Shown here in pieces: positions 1 through 8,644 of a stretch of DNA of 64,000 nucleotides. Within the stretch, counting starts at the first letter, position 1. Every line of letters starts with the position of its first letter. This DNA comes from Oceanospirillaceae bacterium (GTDB taxonomy: Bacteria > Pseudomonadota > Gammaproteobacteria > Pseudomonadales > Balneatricaceae). The notes below the pieces were generated by a model, which saw nothing but the letters and a program-made list of their open reading frames with translations, did not search any database and was not told the DNA's origin. The stretch covers positions 1 through 64,000 of the forward strand of contig JABSRB010000001.1 of assembly GCA_013215375.1 (NCBI GenBank). The letters are read 5' to 3'. The position numbers and the translations under genes were made by a program.

Positions 1-253
1 ATATTTTTGCATGATTTCACGTGGTTGCTTGTCTTGATATTAGCAAGTCAACGTTACTACCTTCTATTGCTAGAAAGTGGTTAAGTTACTTACAATGCTA
101 TTAAGCTTTTGTAGCTAATATCGACAAGTGCCCACACGAATTATCTGACCAAATTTTTAAAGAGCGTTTCTTATCTGCAAGAGATAAGAAGTTCTTAACC
201 GTTAAGCCGAAGCTTAGTGAGTCGCTGATGTTTGCGGCTCCGTTTAAGTGAGG
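1..253 (-). promoter_or_regulatory. Leader of an rRNA operon (boxB-like hairpin and boxA)
   Basis: Read on the minus strand, transcription from the two promoters upstream enters a leader with a perfect 9-bp hairpin (168-176 pairing with 182-190, 5-nt loop). It is followed at once by a boxA-like sequence, GCTCTTTAAAAATTTGG, at about 149-165. Hairpin then boxA is the antitermination signal of gammaproteobacterial rrn leaders, bound by NusB/NusE with SuhB. The GTGTGGGCACTTG stretch just after it (about 127-139) is also typical of rrn leaders and spacers in this class. The 16S gene should lie left of position 1; none of it is visible. A 16S-23S spacer would also carry boxA, but the strong tandem promoters favour the leader. 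Confidence 0.75.
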
Positions 254-258
254 TGCGT

Positions 259-286
259 ATTATATATTTGCGCCTCGTTAAGTCAA
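259..286 (-). promoter_or_regulatory. rRNA operon promoter, proximal (P2)
   Basis: On the minus strand the -35 is TTGACT (281-286) and the -10 is TATAAT (259-264), separated by 16 nt, as in rrn promoters. The discriminator is rich in G/C. An A/T-rich stretch at about 287-345, upstream of the -35, fits an UP element. Transcription should start near 252. Confidence 0.8.
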
Positions 287-465
287 TCATTAATTTGTTT
301 ATTTTTGAATTTTCTTTTTAGCGAGAAGCTAAATCAAAAACCCAAAACAACTTGATTAAAACCTAACCAAAAATTAATTTAAACGTTATAAAGCAATGCG
401 TTACAACAATTAAAACTCATTTTCTCTCGCGGTGTTTTTCGGGTCACCCCGTTGCGAGGAGGCGA

Positions 466-493
466 ATTATATACAGATCAGCGAGGGCGTCAA
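466..493 (-). promoter_or_regulatory. rRNA operon promoter, distal (P1)
   Basis: A second near-consensus promoter on the minus strand: -35 TTGACG (488-493), 16-nt spacer, -10 TATAAT (466-471), then a GC-rich discriminator. It lies 207 bp upstream of P2, the usual P1-P2 arrangement of an rRNA operon. Apart from the two promoters and the leader I see no gene in 1-613. Confidence 0.8.
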
Positions 494-613
494 CTGTTAT
501 CTACCATTAACTCAATATTAGTTCATTGCTGACATATATAGACCTATATATGCTTATTGAAAGTCGTTTTGATTGTTCATCAAGTCTTATAAAAGGCTAT
601 AAAGAGCTCGTTG

Positions 614-1975
614 CTATTGGCGCAACTGCTCTAATACTGGTGCTCGCAGCGAGATAAGCGGGGGGATTAGTGCAAACACTGCTGAGCCTGCACAAAAAAT
701 AGCTAATAGATGCCACTCTTGCCAATTCAGCGTAGCTTCAATGTTAATGTTAATCTCACTGGATATATAAGCTGATATTGTCTTGGTTAAGAAGACTGCA
801 ATTAACAGCCCTACAATCGCACCTAAACTAATAAGTGACGCCGCATATCCCCAGATTACTGCGTAGATATACCTTTTTGGTGCCCCTACCGCACTTAACA
901 TAGCGATATGTTTTGAAAAGAGTCTATTTAATATCACAAAGCTGGTCATAACACTTATAACGACTAACACTTGAGTAACTATTCCCAGTATTGAAATCAG
1001 CTTTTGCACATCTCCAATAATACGATGCAATTCAGACAATACGCTCCCTGGGAAAAATGCCATAGAGCTTGTCGTGGTAAATTCTCTTTTCAATGCATAA
1101 TTGGCCATGAGTTTTTTGGCTTTAATCACCACAGCTTGCGCGCCGTGAAAACCATTAGCGCTAAACGGTGGCCCCAGCTTTGTTAGCTTGTTCTCTCTTT
1201 CGTGGTCTTCTTCTTTATCGAGGTTAGCTCTACCTATAGAGTGTACAGACCATACCCCCTCTATTGGCACCAAGATTGCTTTATCCCAAGGCGTTCCTGT
1301 ATACGGCATCTTACCGACAATTTTATAGGAGTGATCTTTATGATGATCTACGTTCCTTACGCTTAACTTGAGCTGCTTGGCACTTACATGTTCGGGAGAG
1401 AAAAAGTCTCCTATAGATAACTGCGTTGAAAATCCAATAACAGCTTGTTGCTCACTTTCAAATAACTTACCTGCTAATTCCCCTTTGGCCAGATGCTCAA
1501 TAAAATCAGCGGTTGTTCCGACAATGACTGCACCTTGATATGAATCTCCAAAGGCTAAAGGTGCTGCCATTTCAACCTGTGGATGCTGAAAAATTTTATG
1601 ATAAATTTCACCATTTAATAACGGCATTTCATTTTTCTGTAAATAAACTACCGACATTAATGCACTTACTTTTCCGCCTGGAGAAGTAACAATCAGATCA
1701 AAATTTCCCGCAGCTTTAGCACTCGCCTCTCGCAGTCCTCGTTCTTGTGCAGTCAAACTAAGACTCATGGCAACCGATATGCCAATTAAACTTATAAAAG
1801 CTAAATTTATATATGCAAAGCGGACCATCATCGCTTTAATCAATAGAAAAGGAGCTTGTCTAAAAAATAATAGACAAGCTATAACGCTGGGGATGGCTAG
1901 CAAAATTGCTAAAATTATAATATCTTGTTGATCAGCAGACCGTGTGAGCCAATAATCACTAAAAGGGTTTAACAT
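614..1975 (-). CDS. ABC transporter permease, FtsX/MacB type
   Basis: A 453-residue inner-membrane permease. Hydrophobic segments lie at about 19-38 and 54-74, then a large non-membrane region (about 75-320), then three more near the C-terminus (about 325-350, 370-397, 425-445). The last four segments and the large periplasmic domain match the MacB/LolC/FtsX family; the first is an additional N-terminal segment. These permeases use ATP hydrolysis to work on substrates in the periplasm or membrane (lipoproteins, peptides, copper-related factors) rather than as a simple channel. It is the last gene of a three-gene operon, 5 nt after its ATPase. The substrate is not evident. Confidence 0.8.
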   Translation of the reverse strand: MLNPFSDYWLTRSADQQDIIILAILLAIPSVIACLLFFRQAPFLLIKAMMVRFAYINLAFISLIGISVAMSLSLTAQERGLREASAKAAGNFDLIVTSPGGKVSALMSVVYLQKNEMPLLNGEIYHKIFQHPQVEMAAPLAFGDSYQGAVIVGTTADFIEHLAKGELAGKLFESEQQAVIGFSTQLSIGDFFSPEHVSAKQLKLSVRNVDHHKDHSYKIVGKMPYTGTPWDKAILVPIEGVWSVHSIGRANLDKEEDHERENKLTKLGPPFSANGFHGAQAVVIKAKKLMANYALKREFTTTSSMAFFPGSVLSELHRIIGDVQKLISILGIVTQVLVVISVMTSFVILNRLFSKHIAMLSAVGAPKRYIYAVIWGYAASLISLGAIVGLLIAVFLTKTISAYISSEININIEATLNWQEWHLLAIFCAGSAVFALIPPLISLRAPVLEQLRQ

Positions 1976-1980
1976 CTCAC

Positions 1981-2664
1981 TTAATTACCCGCCACTATAA
2001 GGCCATTTTCAATTTGAATGATCCGATCTGCTTTTTCCTGTACTGCAGGATCATGGCTAATCAACACAACTAATTTTCCCTGTTGATGTGCGAGCCTTCG
2101 TAAATAACTAATCAGCAACTGCGCGTTACTTTGATCTAGACTGGCTGTCGGCTCGTCTGCCAAAACAACATCAGGGTTATTGACCAATGCTCTTGCGATA
2201 GCAGTACGCTGCCTCTCTCCGCCCGATAAATGTCTTGCACTGTGCTTCTCTCTGCTACTTAATCCAAAAATATCTAACAGACGCTTTGTATTAGCTGCAA
2301 TTTCTTGACGCCTTTGCGGCGATTGATAGCCTGCACCCAAGCTAATATTTTGCGAAGTATTTAATTCATCAAACAATAGAAAGTCTTGGAATAGAAAGCC
2401 TACATGCTGTCGGCGAAACTCACGTATCTGTTTATCGCTCAAGCCTAAGATGTTTTGGCCTCGCCAAAGCACCTCTCCAGTTCTTTTTTCAGCAAGGCCG
2501 GCCAGCGCAAATAACAAGGTGCTCTTTCCCGCGCCTGATGGACCGCATATAACATTGAAGGTGCTTGAGCTGAGCTTGAGCTTTTCAACATCAATTAAAC
2601 ATTGATCATGCTCGCCGAATACTTTTAAATCTCGTAGCTCTATCGCCGAATTATCTAGCCCCAT
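1981..2664 (-). CDS. ABC transporter ATP-binding protein, LolD/MacB type
   Basis: A 227-residue cytoplasmic ATPase for the adjacent permease. All nucleotide-binding elements are present: Walker A GPSGAGKST (41-49), Q-loop Gln93, signature LSGGE (146-150), Walker B VVLADE (166-171) and the switch His204 (ISHD). Size and sequence fit the LolD/MacB/FtsE group. The gene lies between the CPFC protein gene (2-nt gap) and the permease gene (5-nt gap), so the three are probably co-transcribed and translationally linked. Confidence 0.88.
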   Translation of the reverse strand: MGLDNSAIELRDLKVFGEHDQCLIDVEKLKLSSSTFNVICGPSGAGKSTLLFALAGLAEKRTGEVLWRGQNILGLSDKQIREFRRQHVGFLFQDFLLFDELNTSQNISLGAGYQSPQRRQEIAANTKRLLDIFGLSSREKHSARHLSGGERQRTAIARALVNNPDVVLADEPTASLDQSNAQLLISYLRRLAHQQGKLVVLISHDPAVQEKADRIIQIENGLIVAGN

Positions 2665-2666
2665 TT

Positions 2667-3104
2667 CTACGCCCTATCATAGATAGAGCTGATCATACGC
2701 ACACGGCTGACAAAACCGGTACTTGAATCTGTCTGGGTCCCGAGCTGCAGAATACCTTTGGTGGTAATACGGGTGTTATAAGATATAACTTCGACAGGCC
2801 GCTTGGTATAAACTAATAATATATCATCGGGCCATTCAGCCTCGGTTTCACAAAAAGGACATACAGACATAGGTCTAGCGGTTAATACAAAGAAATTGGC
2901 ATTCGCTTTTAAAGGAGGAGCCATATAACCCGATATAAATACTGGCTTACCTACCTCGACATTAGCATAATCCGAAAAGGTTAAATCTTTATTGTAAAGA
3001 TCTCTGATTTTGAACGGGCGCTGCACTGCTAGCGAAACAGCAGGAAGCATTAAACTCATGCTTACTACCGCTAAAGACTGCTGGATTAATTGACGACGAT
3101 TCAT
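2667..3104 (-). CDS. Small exported protein with a CPFC motif, DUF3299-like
   Basis: 145 residues. The N-terminus has Arg-Arg at 3-4 and a hydrophobic stretch ending near 26, so it is exported, possibly by Tat. The mature part has a CPFC motif at 82-85. Its segment order (a VxxSGY-like strand, a Cys/Pro-rich loop, then a strand after TTKG) resembles the small OB-fold-like DUF3299 family. CxxC could bind metal or act in thiol exchange; that is inference. First gene of the operon with the ABC ATPase and permease, preceded by an A/G-rich ribosome-binding site (GAGAGGGA). Function unknown. Confidence 0.6.
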   Translation of the reverse strand: MNRRQLIQQSLAVVSMSLMLPAVSLAVQRPFKIRDLYNKDLTFSDYANVEVGKPVFISGYMAPPLKANANFFVLTARPMSVCPFCETEAEWPDDILLVYTKRPVEVISYNTRITTKGILQLGTQTDSSTGFVSRVRMISSIYDRA

Positions 3105-3117
3105 TTTATTTCCCTCT

Positions 3118-3140
3118 CAAAAAAGGGGCTTACGCCCCTT
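3118..3140 (-). terminator. Rho-independent terminator after phoA
   Basis: On the minus strand a GC-rich hairpin (arms 3123-3129 and 3134-3140, 4-nt loop) is followed by six or seven T. It separates phoA from the ABC operon, so that operon needs its own promoter or relies on readthrough. Confidence 0.85.
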
Positions 3141-3157
3141 ATTTGGTGCTCTATAAT

Positions 3158-4648
3158 TTAATTTGTCGCCGCGTGCAGCATCACATGGAAGATGTAGTTT
3201 TGCTCAACGGTTCCATTGAATAAATGCGCCCATGGGCCGCTGGCATAGACTGCAACATCTTCACCAGAGTGCGTCTCTGAAGATTTAGGTATCAACGCTT
3301 GTTGAATGTAATCAGGATCAATGGCATCAGCCTGAGTAAGTGCCGGACGAGTACCCGTCCAGTTTTGATCTTCTTTTAACACAGAACCTGAACCGTTTAG
3401 ATAACCAAGCACTGTGTACGGTTTACCATCATCGGCCTTTTCTGGTGTGTTAGTGTGCTTGGTACCTTTAGTGTCTATCCCCATGCACAGACCTGTTATA
3501 GGCGTACCACGACCACAGTATCCATTAAAAGCAATGGCATGTTCATGATCAGCAGTCACTATAATCAAGGTATCTTCGCTGTTAGTTAACTCTACCGCTT
3601 TTTTTACAGCCGCCATAAACGCAGCGCCATCAGTCATTGCACGATGCGCATTGCCATCATGGCTTGCATGGTCAACACGACCCGCTTCTACGTGCAAGAA
3701 GTAACCTTGCTTGTTATTTGAAAGGGTTTTAATGCCCTTTTCAACCATCTGCGCTAATGATGGCTCATTAGTACGATCGTGTTCATATTTCATATGCGAA
3801 GATTCAAACAATGCCAACACAGGTTTGTCACCACTAGTATCTAATTTATCAAAACTAGCCTGATCCCAGGCATACTGAGCACCAAAACCTTGCGCTTTTT
3901 CGATAAGATTTTTACCGTCTGTGCGACGACCACTCTTATTTTCTCCATCCTTTACATCTTTAGGCAAGAAGTGGCGACGCCCGCCGCCCATCGCAAAATC
4001 TACTTCACCACTGGCCATTTTTTCAATCAGCTGCACAGCGATATCTTTTTGACCAACACAGCCTTCAGGAAGTTTAGTATTGTCTTCAAAGTTACGATCT
4101 GCGGAGTGAGCATAGACACTGGCAGGTGTCGCATGAGTCAAGCGAGCGGTAGAAATAATACCGATAGCCTTGCCTTTTTTTGCCAGTATTTCAGCAATAC
4201 TATCAACCGATCCAGCCGCGACAGCAGAACAATCGCCACGAACCACTGAATCATCGACACCCAGCATGCCTGCTTTAGTTTTAACACCTGAGTGCATCGC
4301 TGTACCTGTGCCTGCTGAATCTGGTGTCTGAGCATTAGTGTTATAGGTTTTAACTAAGGCAATGTGCGGGAATTTTTCTTGGGGCAGCACATACTCCTCG
4401 CCTAGTAGGCCATTTTTTTGCCCTTGCCAAATTCGAGTTGCATAGTTAGTACCCACACCGTTGCCGTCCGCCACTAAAATAATCACATTTTTGGCACGTT
4501 TGGTATTCAACTTAATGGCGATGTTTTCTTGAAGTGTCTGTTGTGCCGCTTTATACCATTGATTGGATTGTTGAGTAATATTTTCATTCGCCTGTGTCAT
4601 AGCTGACACCAATACAAGTGGTAATAATATGTTTTGCTTAAGTTTCAT
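3158..4648 (-). CDS. phoA: Alkaline phosphatase, PhoA family
   Basis: A 496-residue periplasmic phosphomonoesterase with an N-terminal signal peptide (cleavage near residue 20). The active-site set of the family is visible: Asp61 in VADGNG, nucleophile Ser111 in TPDSAGT, Glu320 followed by Asp325/His326/His329 (GRVDHASH), Asp366/His367 in TADHEH, and His459 in THSGED, supplying two Zn and one Mg site. It releases phosphate from organic esters. The gene is monocistronic, with a terminator behind it. A possible Pho-box lies upstream (4780-4797), which would fit phosphate control. Confidence 0.95.
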   Translation of the reverse strand: MKLKQNILLPLVLVSAMTQANENITQQSNQWYKAAQQTLQENIAIKLNTKRAKNVIILVADGNGVGTNYATRIWQGQKNGLLGEEYVLPQEKFPHIALVKTYNTNAQTPDSAGTGTAMHSGVKTKAGMLGVDDSVVRGDCSAVAAGSVDSIAEILAKKGKAIGIISTARLTHATPASVYAHSADRNFEDNTKLPEGCVGQKDIAVQLIEKMASGEVDFAMGGGRRHFLPKDVKDGENKSGRRTDGKNLIEKAQGFGAQYAWDQASFDKLDTSGDKPVLALFESSHMKYEHDRTNEPSLAQMVEKGIKTLSNNKQGYFLHVEAGRVDHASHDGNAHRAMTDGAAFMAAVKKAVELTNSEDTLIIVTADHEHAIAFNGYCGRGTPITGLCMGIDTKGTKHTNTPEKADDGKPYTVLGYLNGSGSVLKEDQNWTGTRPALTQADAIDPDYIQQALIPKSSETHSGEDVAVYASGPWAHLFNGTVEQNYIFHVMLHAATN

Positions 4649-5223
4649 CTCAAACTCCCGCGAAATGATGAAAGTGAATGTGTGATTGATACACAGAAAG
4701 CTGCGGCAAAAATTTAGTTAAACTGGTTTATCAAAGATACTCCGCCTCTTACCTACCGGTAGATTTATACACTTACTTTTTTACACTTTGGTGACACTTA
4801 TATTAAACAAAGCTAGAGCGCCAAAAAATGCACATCGAATTTAGTAAGTTACAAAGTTTCCTCTTACCTTGCTTAATGACGGCGGCTGTAAAATGTTTAG
4901 GATAAAAGCTGATAGGAGGCAAAATACTAATTGGCAGATATTTGATTACGACTGCTTTGCTGTGCTAATAAACACTAAAAACAACAGCACAGCGGAAATT
5001 AATTCGGCTTGTTAATTCATGCAGGGAGATAGTCATAATTGTTGAAGAACAACCTAATTGACCACGAATAAACATCGAGATTCGCTTATCAAAAGAGGGT
5101 GCGGGGGAATTGTAATGGACGGGGATAGTGGGAAGTATATCTAGACTCAGGCAATTAAGGATTGTTATCTAGAACCCTTAATTGCTGTTGCTTGTACTAA
5201 GTCATAAGGCTATGACAAAGAAA
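4649..5223. other. 575-bp intergenic region between phoA and der
   Basis: No convincing ORF or RNA gene. It contains the possible Pho-box and, at 5151-5185, a perfect 10-bp inverted repeat (GCAATTAAGG with its complement, 15-nt spacer). The repeat sits about 40 nt past the der stop and may mark the end of the der transcript, although it has no T-run. Confidence 0.6.
4780..4797 (-). promoter_or_regulatory. Possible Pho-box upstream of phoA
   Basis: On the minus strand GTGTCAC, CAAA, GTGTAAA: two 7-mers spaced by 4 nt, the geometry of a PhoB site (CTGTCAT repeats). A third GTGTATA follows 14 nt further on (4766-4772). The match to the enteric consensus is partial and the site is about 130 bp from the start codon, so this is a suggestion. 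Confidence 0.35.
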
Positions 5224-6651
5224 TTATCTTCTAACAGAATTTTTCTTAGAAGCAGTCTTTCTCAATTTGCGTATTTGCTTTTGGAAACGCTCTTTTTTGT
5301 CTAGCTTCTCGCCAGTAGAATCATTGCGATCTCCAGCATAAGGGTTAATGCCGGTTCTAAATTCAAAACGTATCGGCGTACCAAATACTCTTAAGCGTTT
5401 GGTAAACTTATTTTGCATATATTTTTTATAAGATAATGGCAGTGAGTCTGTTTGATTACCGTGCACAACAATGACCGGCGGGTTAGAGCCACCTTGGTGC
5501 GCGTAACGCAGCTTGATACGACGTCCACCGGGTGATGGTGGCTGATGATCTGCAACTATGTCACCTAACAACGTCGTTAGAAAGTTGGTACTCCACTTCA
5601 TCATCGCGCATTCATAAGCTTCATTGATCGAATCATACATTTCACCAACACCAGTACCATGCAGTGCTGAGATGAAGTGGAATCGAGCAAAGCTGGCAAA
5701 GTCTAGCTTACGCTGAATTTGCTCTTTAACATCTTTACGATCCTCTTTAGACATATTGTCCCATTTATTCAGGGTAATAACTAAAGATCTTCCGGTACTC
5801 ATCACAAAACCTAACATATGCAGATCTTGATCGGTCACACCTTGGCGCGCATCTATCACTAACACAACCACGTTTGCATCATTGATAGCCTGCAACGTTT
5901 TAATAATAGAGAATTTTTCAACCGCCTCACGAACATTTTTGCGACGGCGAACACCGGCAGTGTCTATCAAGGTATAATCTTGACCATCACGCTCATAGGG
6001 AATATAGATGCTATCACGCGTGGTACCTGCCTCATCAAAGACGATAACTCTATCTTCACCTAATAAACGGTTAACCAGTGTAGATTTACCAACATTTGGC
6101 CGACCTACTATCGCTATTCTGACACCTTTACCTAAATGACGATCGTCATCTTGGATAGATTCAGGAAACGGCTTTAAGACATACTCAATTAACAGCGTTA
6201 CGCCACGGTTGTGCGAGGCTGCTATTGCCAGTGGGTCGCCCATTCCCAAACTATGGAAATCGGAAACAGCTATATCCGGGTCGATGCCATCGGTTTTATT
6301 AACCACTAGATGAACGTTATCTTTGGTCTTTCGCAAATAGTTTGCTATTTGCTGATCCCCAGGGTTTAGACCATGGCGACCATCTACCATGAATAAAACG
6401 ATATCAGCCTCATCTATCGCAAGTAGCGACTGCTCGGCCATTTTAAAGTCTATTCCCTGTTCATCACCTGTAATCCCCCCGGTATCGACGACGATAAAGC
6501 TGTGTTCCGAACACTGCCCCTCACCGTATTTTCGATCGCGAGTAACACCCGGCATATCAGCGACTAGCGCATCCCAAGTTTTGGTTAGGCGGTTAAAGAG
6601 AGTCGACTTACCTACATTCGGTCGACCTACTATTGCAATTACAGGTAACAT
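5224..6651 (-). CDS. der: Ribosome-assembly GTPase Der (EngA)
   Basis: 475 residues with two tandem G domains, the hallmark of Der. The first has GRPNVGKS at 9-16, DTGG at 56-59 and NKTD at 118-121. The second has GRPNVGKS at 183-190, DTAG at 230-233 and NKWD at 295-298. A KH-like C-terminal domain and a Lys/Arg-rich tail follow. Der is an essential factor in 50S subunit maturation. It lies directly after bamB, as in most gammaproteobacteria, with a weak terminator between them. Confidence 0.96.
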   Translation of the reverse strand: MLPVIAIVGRPNVGKSTLFNRLTKTWDALVADMPGVTRDRKYGEGQCSEHSFIVVDTGGITGDEQGIDFKMAEQSLLAIDEADIVLFMVDGRHGLNPGDQQIANYLRKTKDNVHLVVNKTDGIDPDIAVSDFHSLGMGDPLAIAASHNRGVTLLIEYVLKPFPESIQDDDRHLGKGVRIAIVGRPNVGKSTLVNRLLGEDRVIVFDEAGTTRDSIYIPYERDGQDYTLIDTAGVRRRKNVREAVEKFSIIKTLQAINDANVVVLVIDARQGVTDQDLHMLGFVMSTGRSLVITLNKWDNMSKEDRKDVKEQIQRKLDFASFARFHFISALHGTGVGEMYDSINEAYECAMMKWSTNFLTTLLGDIVADHQPPSPGGRRIKLRYAHQGGSNPPVIVVHGNQTDSLPLSYKKYMQNKFTKRLRVFGTPIRFEFRTGINPYAGDRNDSTGEKLDKKERFQKQIRKLRKTASKKNSVRR

Positions 6652-6668
6652 TTTTCTTTCTCAAAAAT

Positions 6669-6691
6669 AAAAAAGCCTTTCAATATGAAAG
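6669..6691 (-). terminator. Weak terminator or attenuator between bamB and der
   Basis: On the minus strand a 6-bp hairpin (6677-6682 with 6686-6691, 3-nt loop) is followed by GC and a T-rich run. The stem is short and A/T-rich, so it probably reduces rather than blocks readthrough into der. Confidence 0.5.
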
Positions 6692-6768
6692 ACTATTAAC
6701 ATGACAACATTCGCAAAGCGTATACCATCAACTAAATCATAAACTTAAGCCACTAGGCCTCGTTTAAT

Positions 6769-7911
6769 TTACTGCTTAAAGCTCAACGCCGTTAAACGAC
6801 CGTTATTACTAAGCACGTATAATACATTATCTTTAACCAACATATCGCCAATTAATGCTGCGCCAATTTTATGTCTGGCAATAAAACGCCCGTCATCTTG
6901 TGCAAGGAAATGTATATATCCCTGCTTATCTCCGACAGCCACTGTACCTAACATAGTAACAGGCGAGTTCAATCTTCGATTTAGCAGTAAATCTTGGCGC
7001 CAAATTTCTGCGGCAGTTTTGGTGTCTACCGCATGTACCACATCTTCAGCCGAGCTTAAAAACAAGGTGTTGTTAGCAGCCGCTAAACCGCGGTAGCTAG
7101 AATACGGCTTGCGCCATAATACTTGAGCATTAAAAGGGTTGATAGCAGTCAAATTACCGCGGTAACTGGGTATATAAATGACTTTTTTGTACAAGATAGA
7201 CTTACCATCTATATCGGTGAGTCGCTCAATATCTGATTTACCTTTAGATATTGCTACTCGTTGCTGCCAAAGTAGATGACCGTCTTCGTTATCTAGTGCA
7301 ATATATTTACCATTATCCAAGCCAACTAAGGTTGCGTCAACCGCCACTAGTGGCGAACTTGTTCCACGCAACGTCAAACTTGGTTGATTACTAGTGTACA
7401 CCCAACGCTGCTCACCGGAGAGTCTATCCAGAGCAACAACATCACCAGTCACTAACTGCACTACCACTATTTGACGATTAAGCTGCGCCTGTGAAACGAC
7501 TTCGCCGCCTACCGGTACCTGCCATAAAATATCGCCATTTTCAGGTGATAACGCGATCACATCCCCTGAATAAGTTGCAACGACAACCATGCCTTCACTA
7601 GCACCGACGCCACTACTGATAGCCACATCTAAAGACTGACTCCACTGCAGTTTGCCATTGGCTGTACTATAGCTCGATACTTTACCTTTAGTGTCTGATA
7701 CAAAGATGCTTTCACCAACAACGGCAGGTGTTAACTGGTGATATTTATCACCAAAGCTTGAGCCTATGCTTTTAGACCAAAGTGTATTTACCGTTCTCTC
7801 ACTCGCTATTTTTACTAGCGGGCTAGGTTTTATATCATCGCCATTTCCTGCGCAACCCGCTAGGAAAGTGACAACAGCAGTAAGAGCAACTACCTTAGTG
7901 AAGCTAAGCAT
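6769..7911 (-). CDS. bamB: Outer-membrane assembly lipoprotein BamB
   Basis: 380 residues with a lipoprotein signal (LAGC, lipidated Cys20) and a PQQ-type beta-propeller; repeats such as GKLQWSQ, GDILWQV, GEQRWVY and GHLLWQQ mark the blades. BamB is the scaffold lipoprotein of the BAM complex that folds outer-membrane beta-barrels. It follows yfgM by one base and precedes der, the conserved order. Confidence 0.93.
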   Translation of the reverse strand: MLSFTKVVALTAVVTFLAGCAGNGDDIKPSPLVKIASERTVNTLWSKSIGSSFGDKYHQLTPAVVGESIFVSDTKGKVSSYSTANGKLQWSQSLDVAISSGVGASEGMVVVATYSGDVIALSPENGDILWQVPVGGEVVSQAQLNRQIVVVQLVTGDVVALDRLSGEQRWVYTSNQPSLTLRGTSSPLVAVDATLVGLDNGKYIALDNEDGHLLWQQRVAISKGKSDIERLTDIDGKSILYKKVIYIPSYRGNLTAINPFNAQVLWRKPYSSYRGLAAANNTLFLSSAEDVVHAVDTKTAAEIWRQDLLLNRRLNSPVTMLGTVAVGDKQGYIHFLAQDDGRFIARHKIGAALIGDMLVKDNVLYVLSNNGRLTALSFKQ

Positions 7912-7912
7912 A

Positions 7913-8569
7913 TTAGCCTTCCTCTGTGGTTAAATCATTTAGCTTCATCGAAAGAATAGCCGGCGCTGTATTTTCAGTATTCAAGGCCATGGCTTGTTCA
8001 TAGGCAGTGCGCGCTTTAAGCTTTTCGCCTTGGGCTAAGTATATATCGCCTTCTAATTCTATCGCCTGCATCTTCAATGACGCCAACTGTACATTTTCTA
8101 GCGCGGCAAGTGCCTGTGGATATTTTTTCTGCTCTGCTAAAATTTGCGCTTTTCTTATATTGGCGACAGAAACCAATAAAGGCTTTTTAGCAACACTTAA
8201 CAACCAGTCAAGCTCTTGCTCTGCCTTGGCTAAATCTTTAGCATTAACAGCCATTTTAGCCATCAATAAAGCCGCTAACTTTGAGTACTCACTATCAGCA
8301 TAATCAGCTTTGAGCGTTTTAACTAAATGCTTAGCAGTCGCTAAATTTTCATCGATATTGGCACCAGGCGTGGGTACTACAACATCCACCAACTGCTGAT
8401 AAAGGGCAGAAGCATTTTCACTTTTCTCTAACGTTTGTTGCTGCCAAGCTTTGAATCCATACACAGCAACAAGAGCCACTACGATCATAATTACCAGAGA
8501 TTTACCGTTATCTTTCCACCAAGCCTTCAGAGCTTCTACTTGTTCTTCATCTGTGCGTACTTCGTTCAC
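7913..8569 (-). CDS. yfgM: YfgM-like TPR membrane protein (SecYEG-associated)
   Basis: 218 residues: a short cytoplasmic N-terminus, one membrane segment (about 24-40) and a periplasmic helical part with TPR-like repeats. This is the architecture of YfgM, an ancillary factor of the SecYEG translocon that works with PpiD on secreted proteins. Its position between hisS and bamB is conserved and supports the call. In E. coli the N-terminal part also affects RcsB turnover; whether that applies here is unknown. Confidence 0.88.
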   Translation of the reverse strand: MNEVRTDEEQVEALKAWWKDNGKSLVIMIVVALVAVYGFKAWQQQTLEKSENASALYQQLVDVVVPTPGANIDENLATAKHLVKTLKADYADSEYSKLAALLMAKMAVNAKDLAKAEQELDWLLSVAKKPLLVSVANIRKAQILAEQKKYPQALAALENVQLASLKMQAIELEGDIYLAQGEKLKARTAYEQAMALNTENTAPAILSMKLNDLTTEEG

Positions 8570-8644
8570 TTTTACTACTCCTAAAACTTAATCGATAGAT
8601 CGTTTTATGGTCAATTATCAGATATTTTTTTAGCAAACTTACGT

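Noticed and set aside
4753-4762. CTACCGGTAG palindrome, also at 19479-19488 upstream of hisZ
   Set aside because: TACCGGTA also occurs inside coding sequence (bamB, purA), so two intergenic copies are not evidence for a regulator site.
5151-5185. 10-bp inverted repeat as a der terminator
   Set aside because: No T-run and a 15-nt loop; kept only as a note in the intergenic entry.
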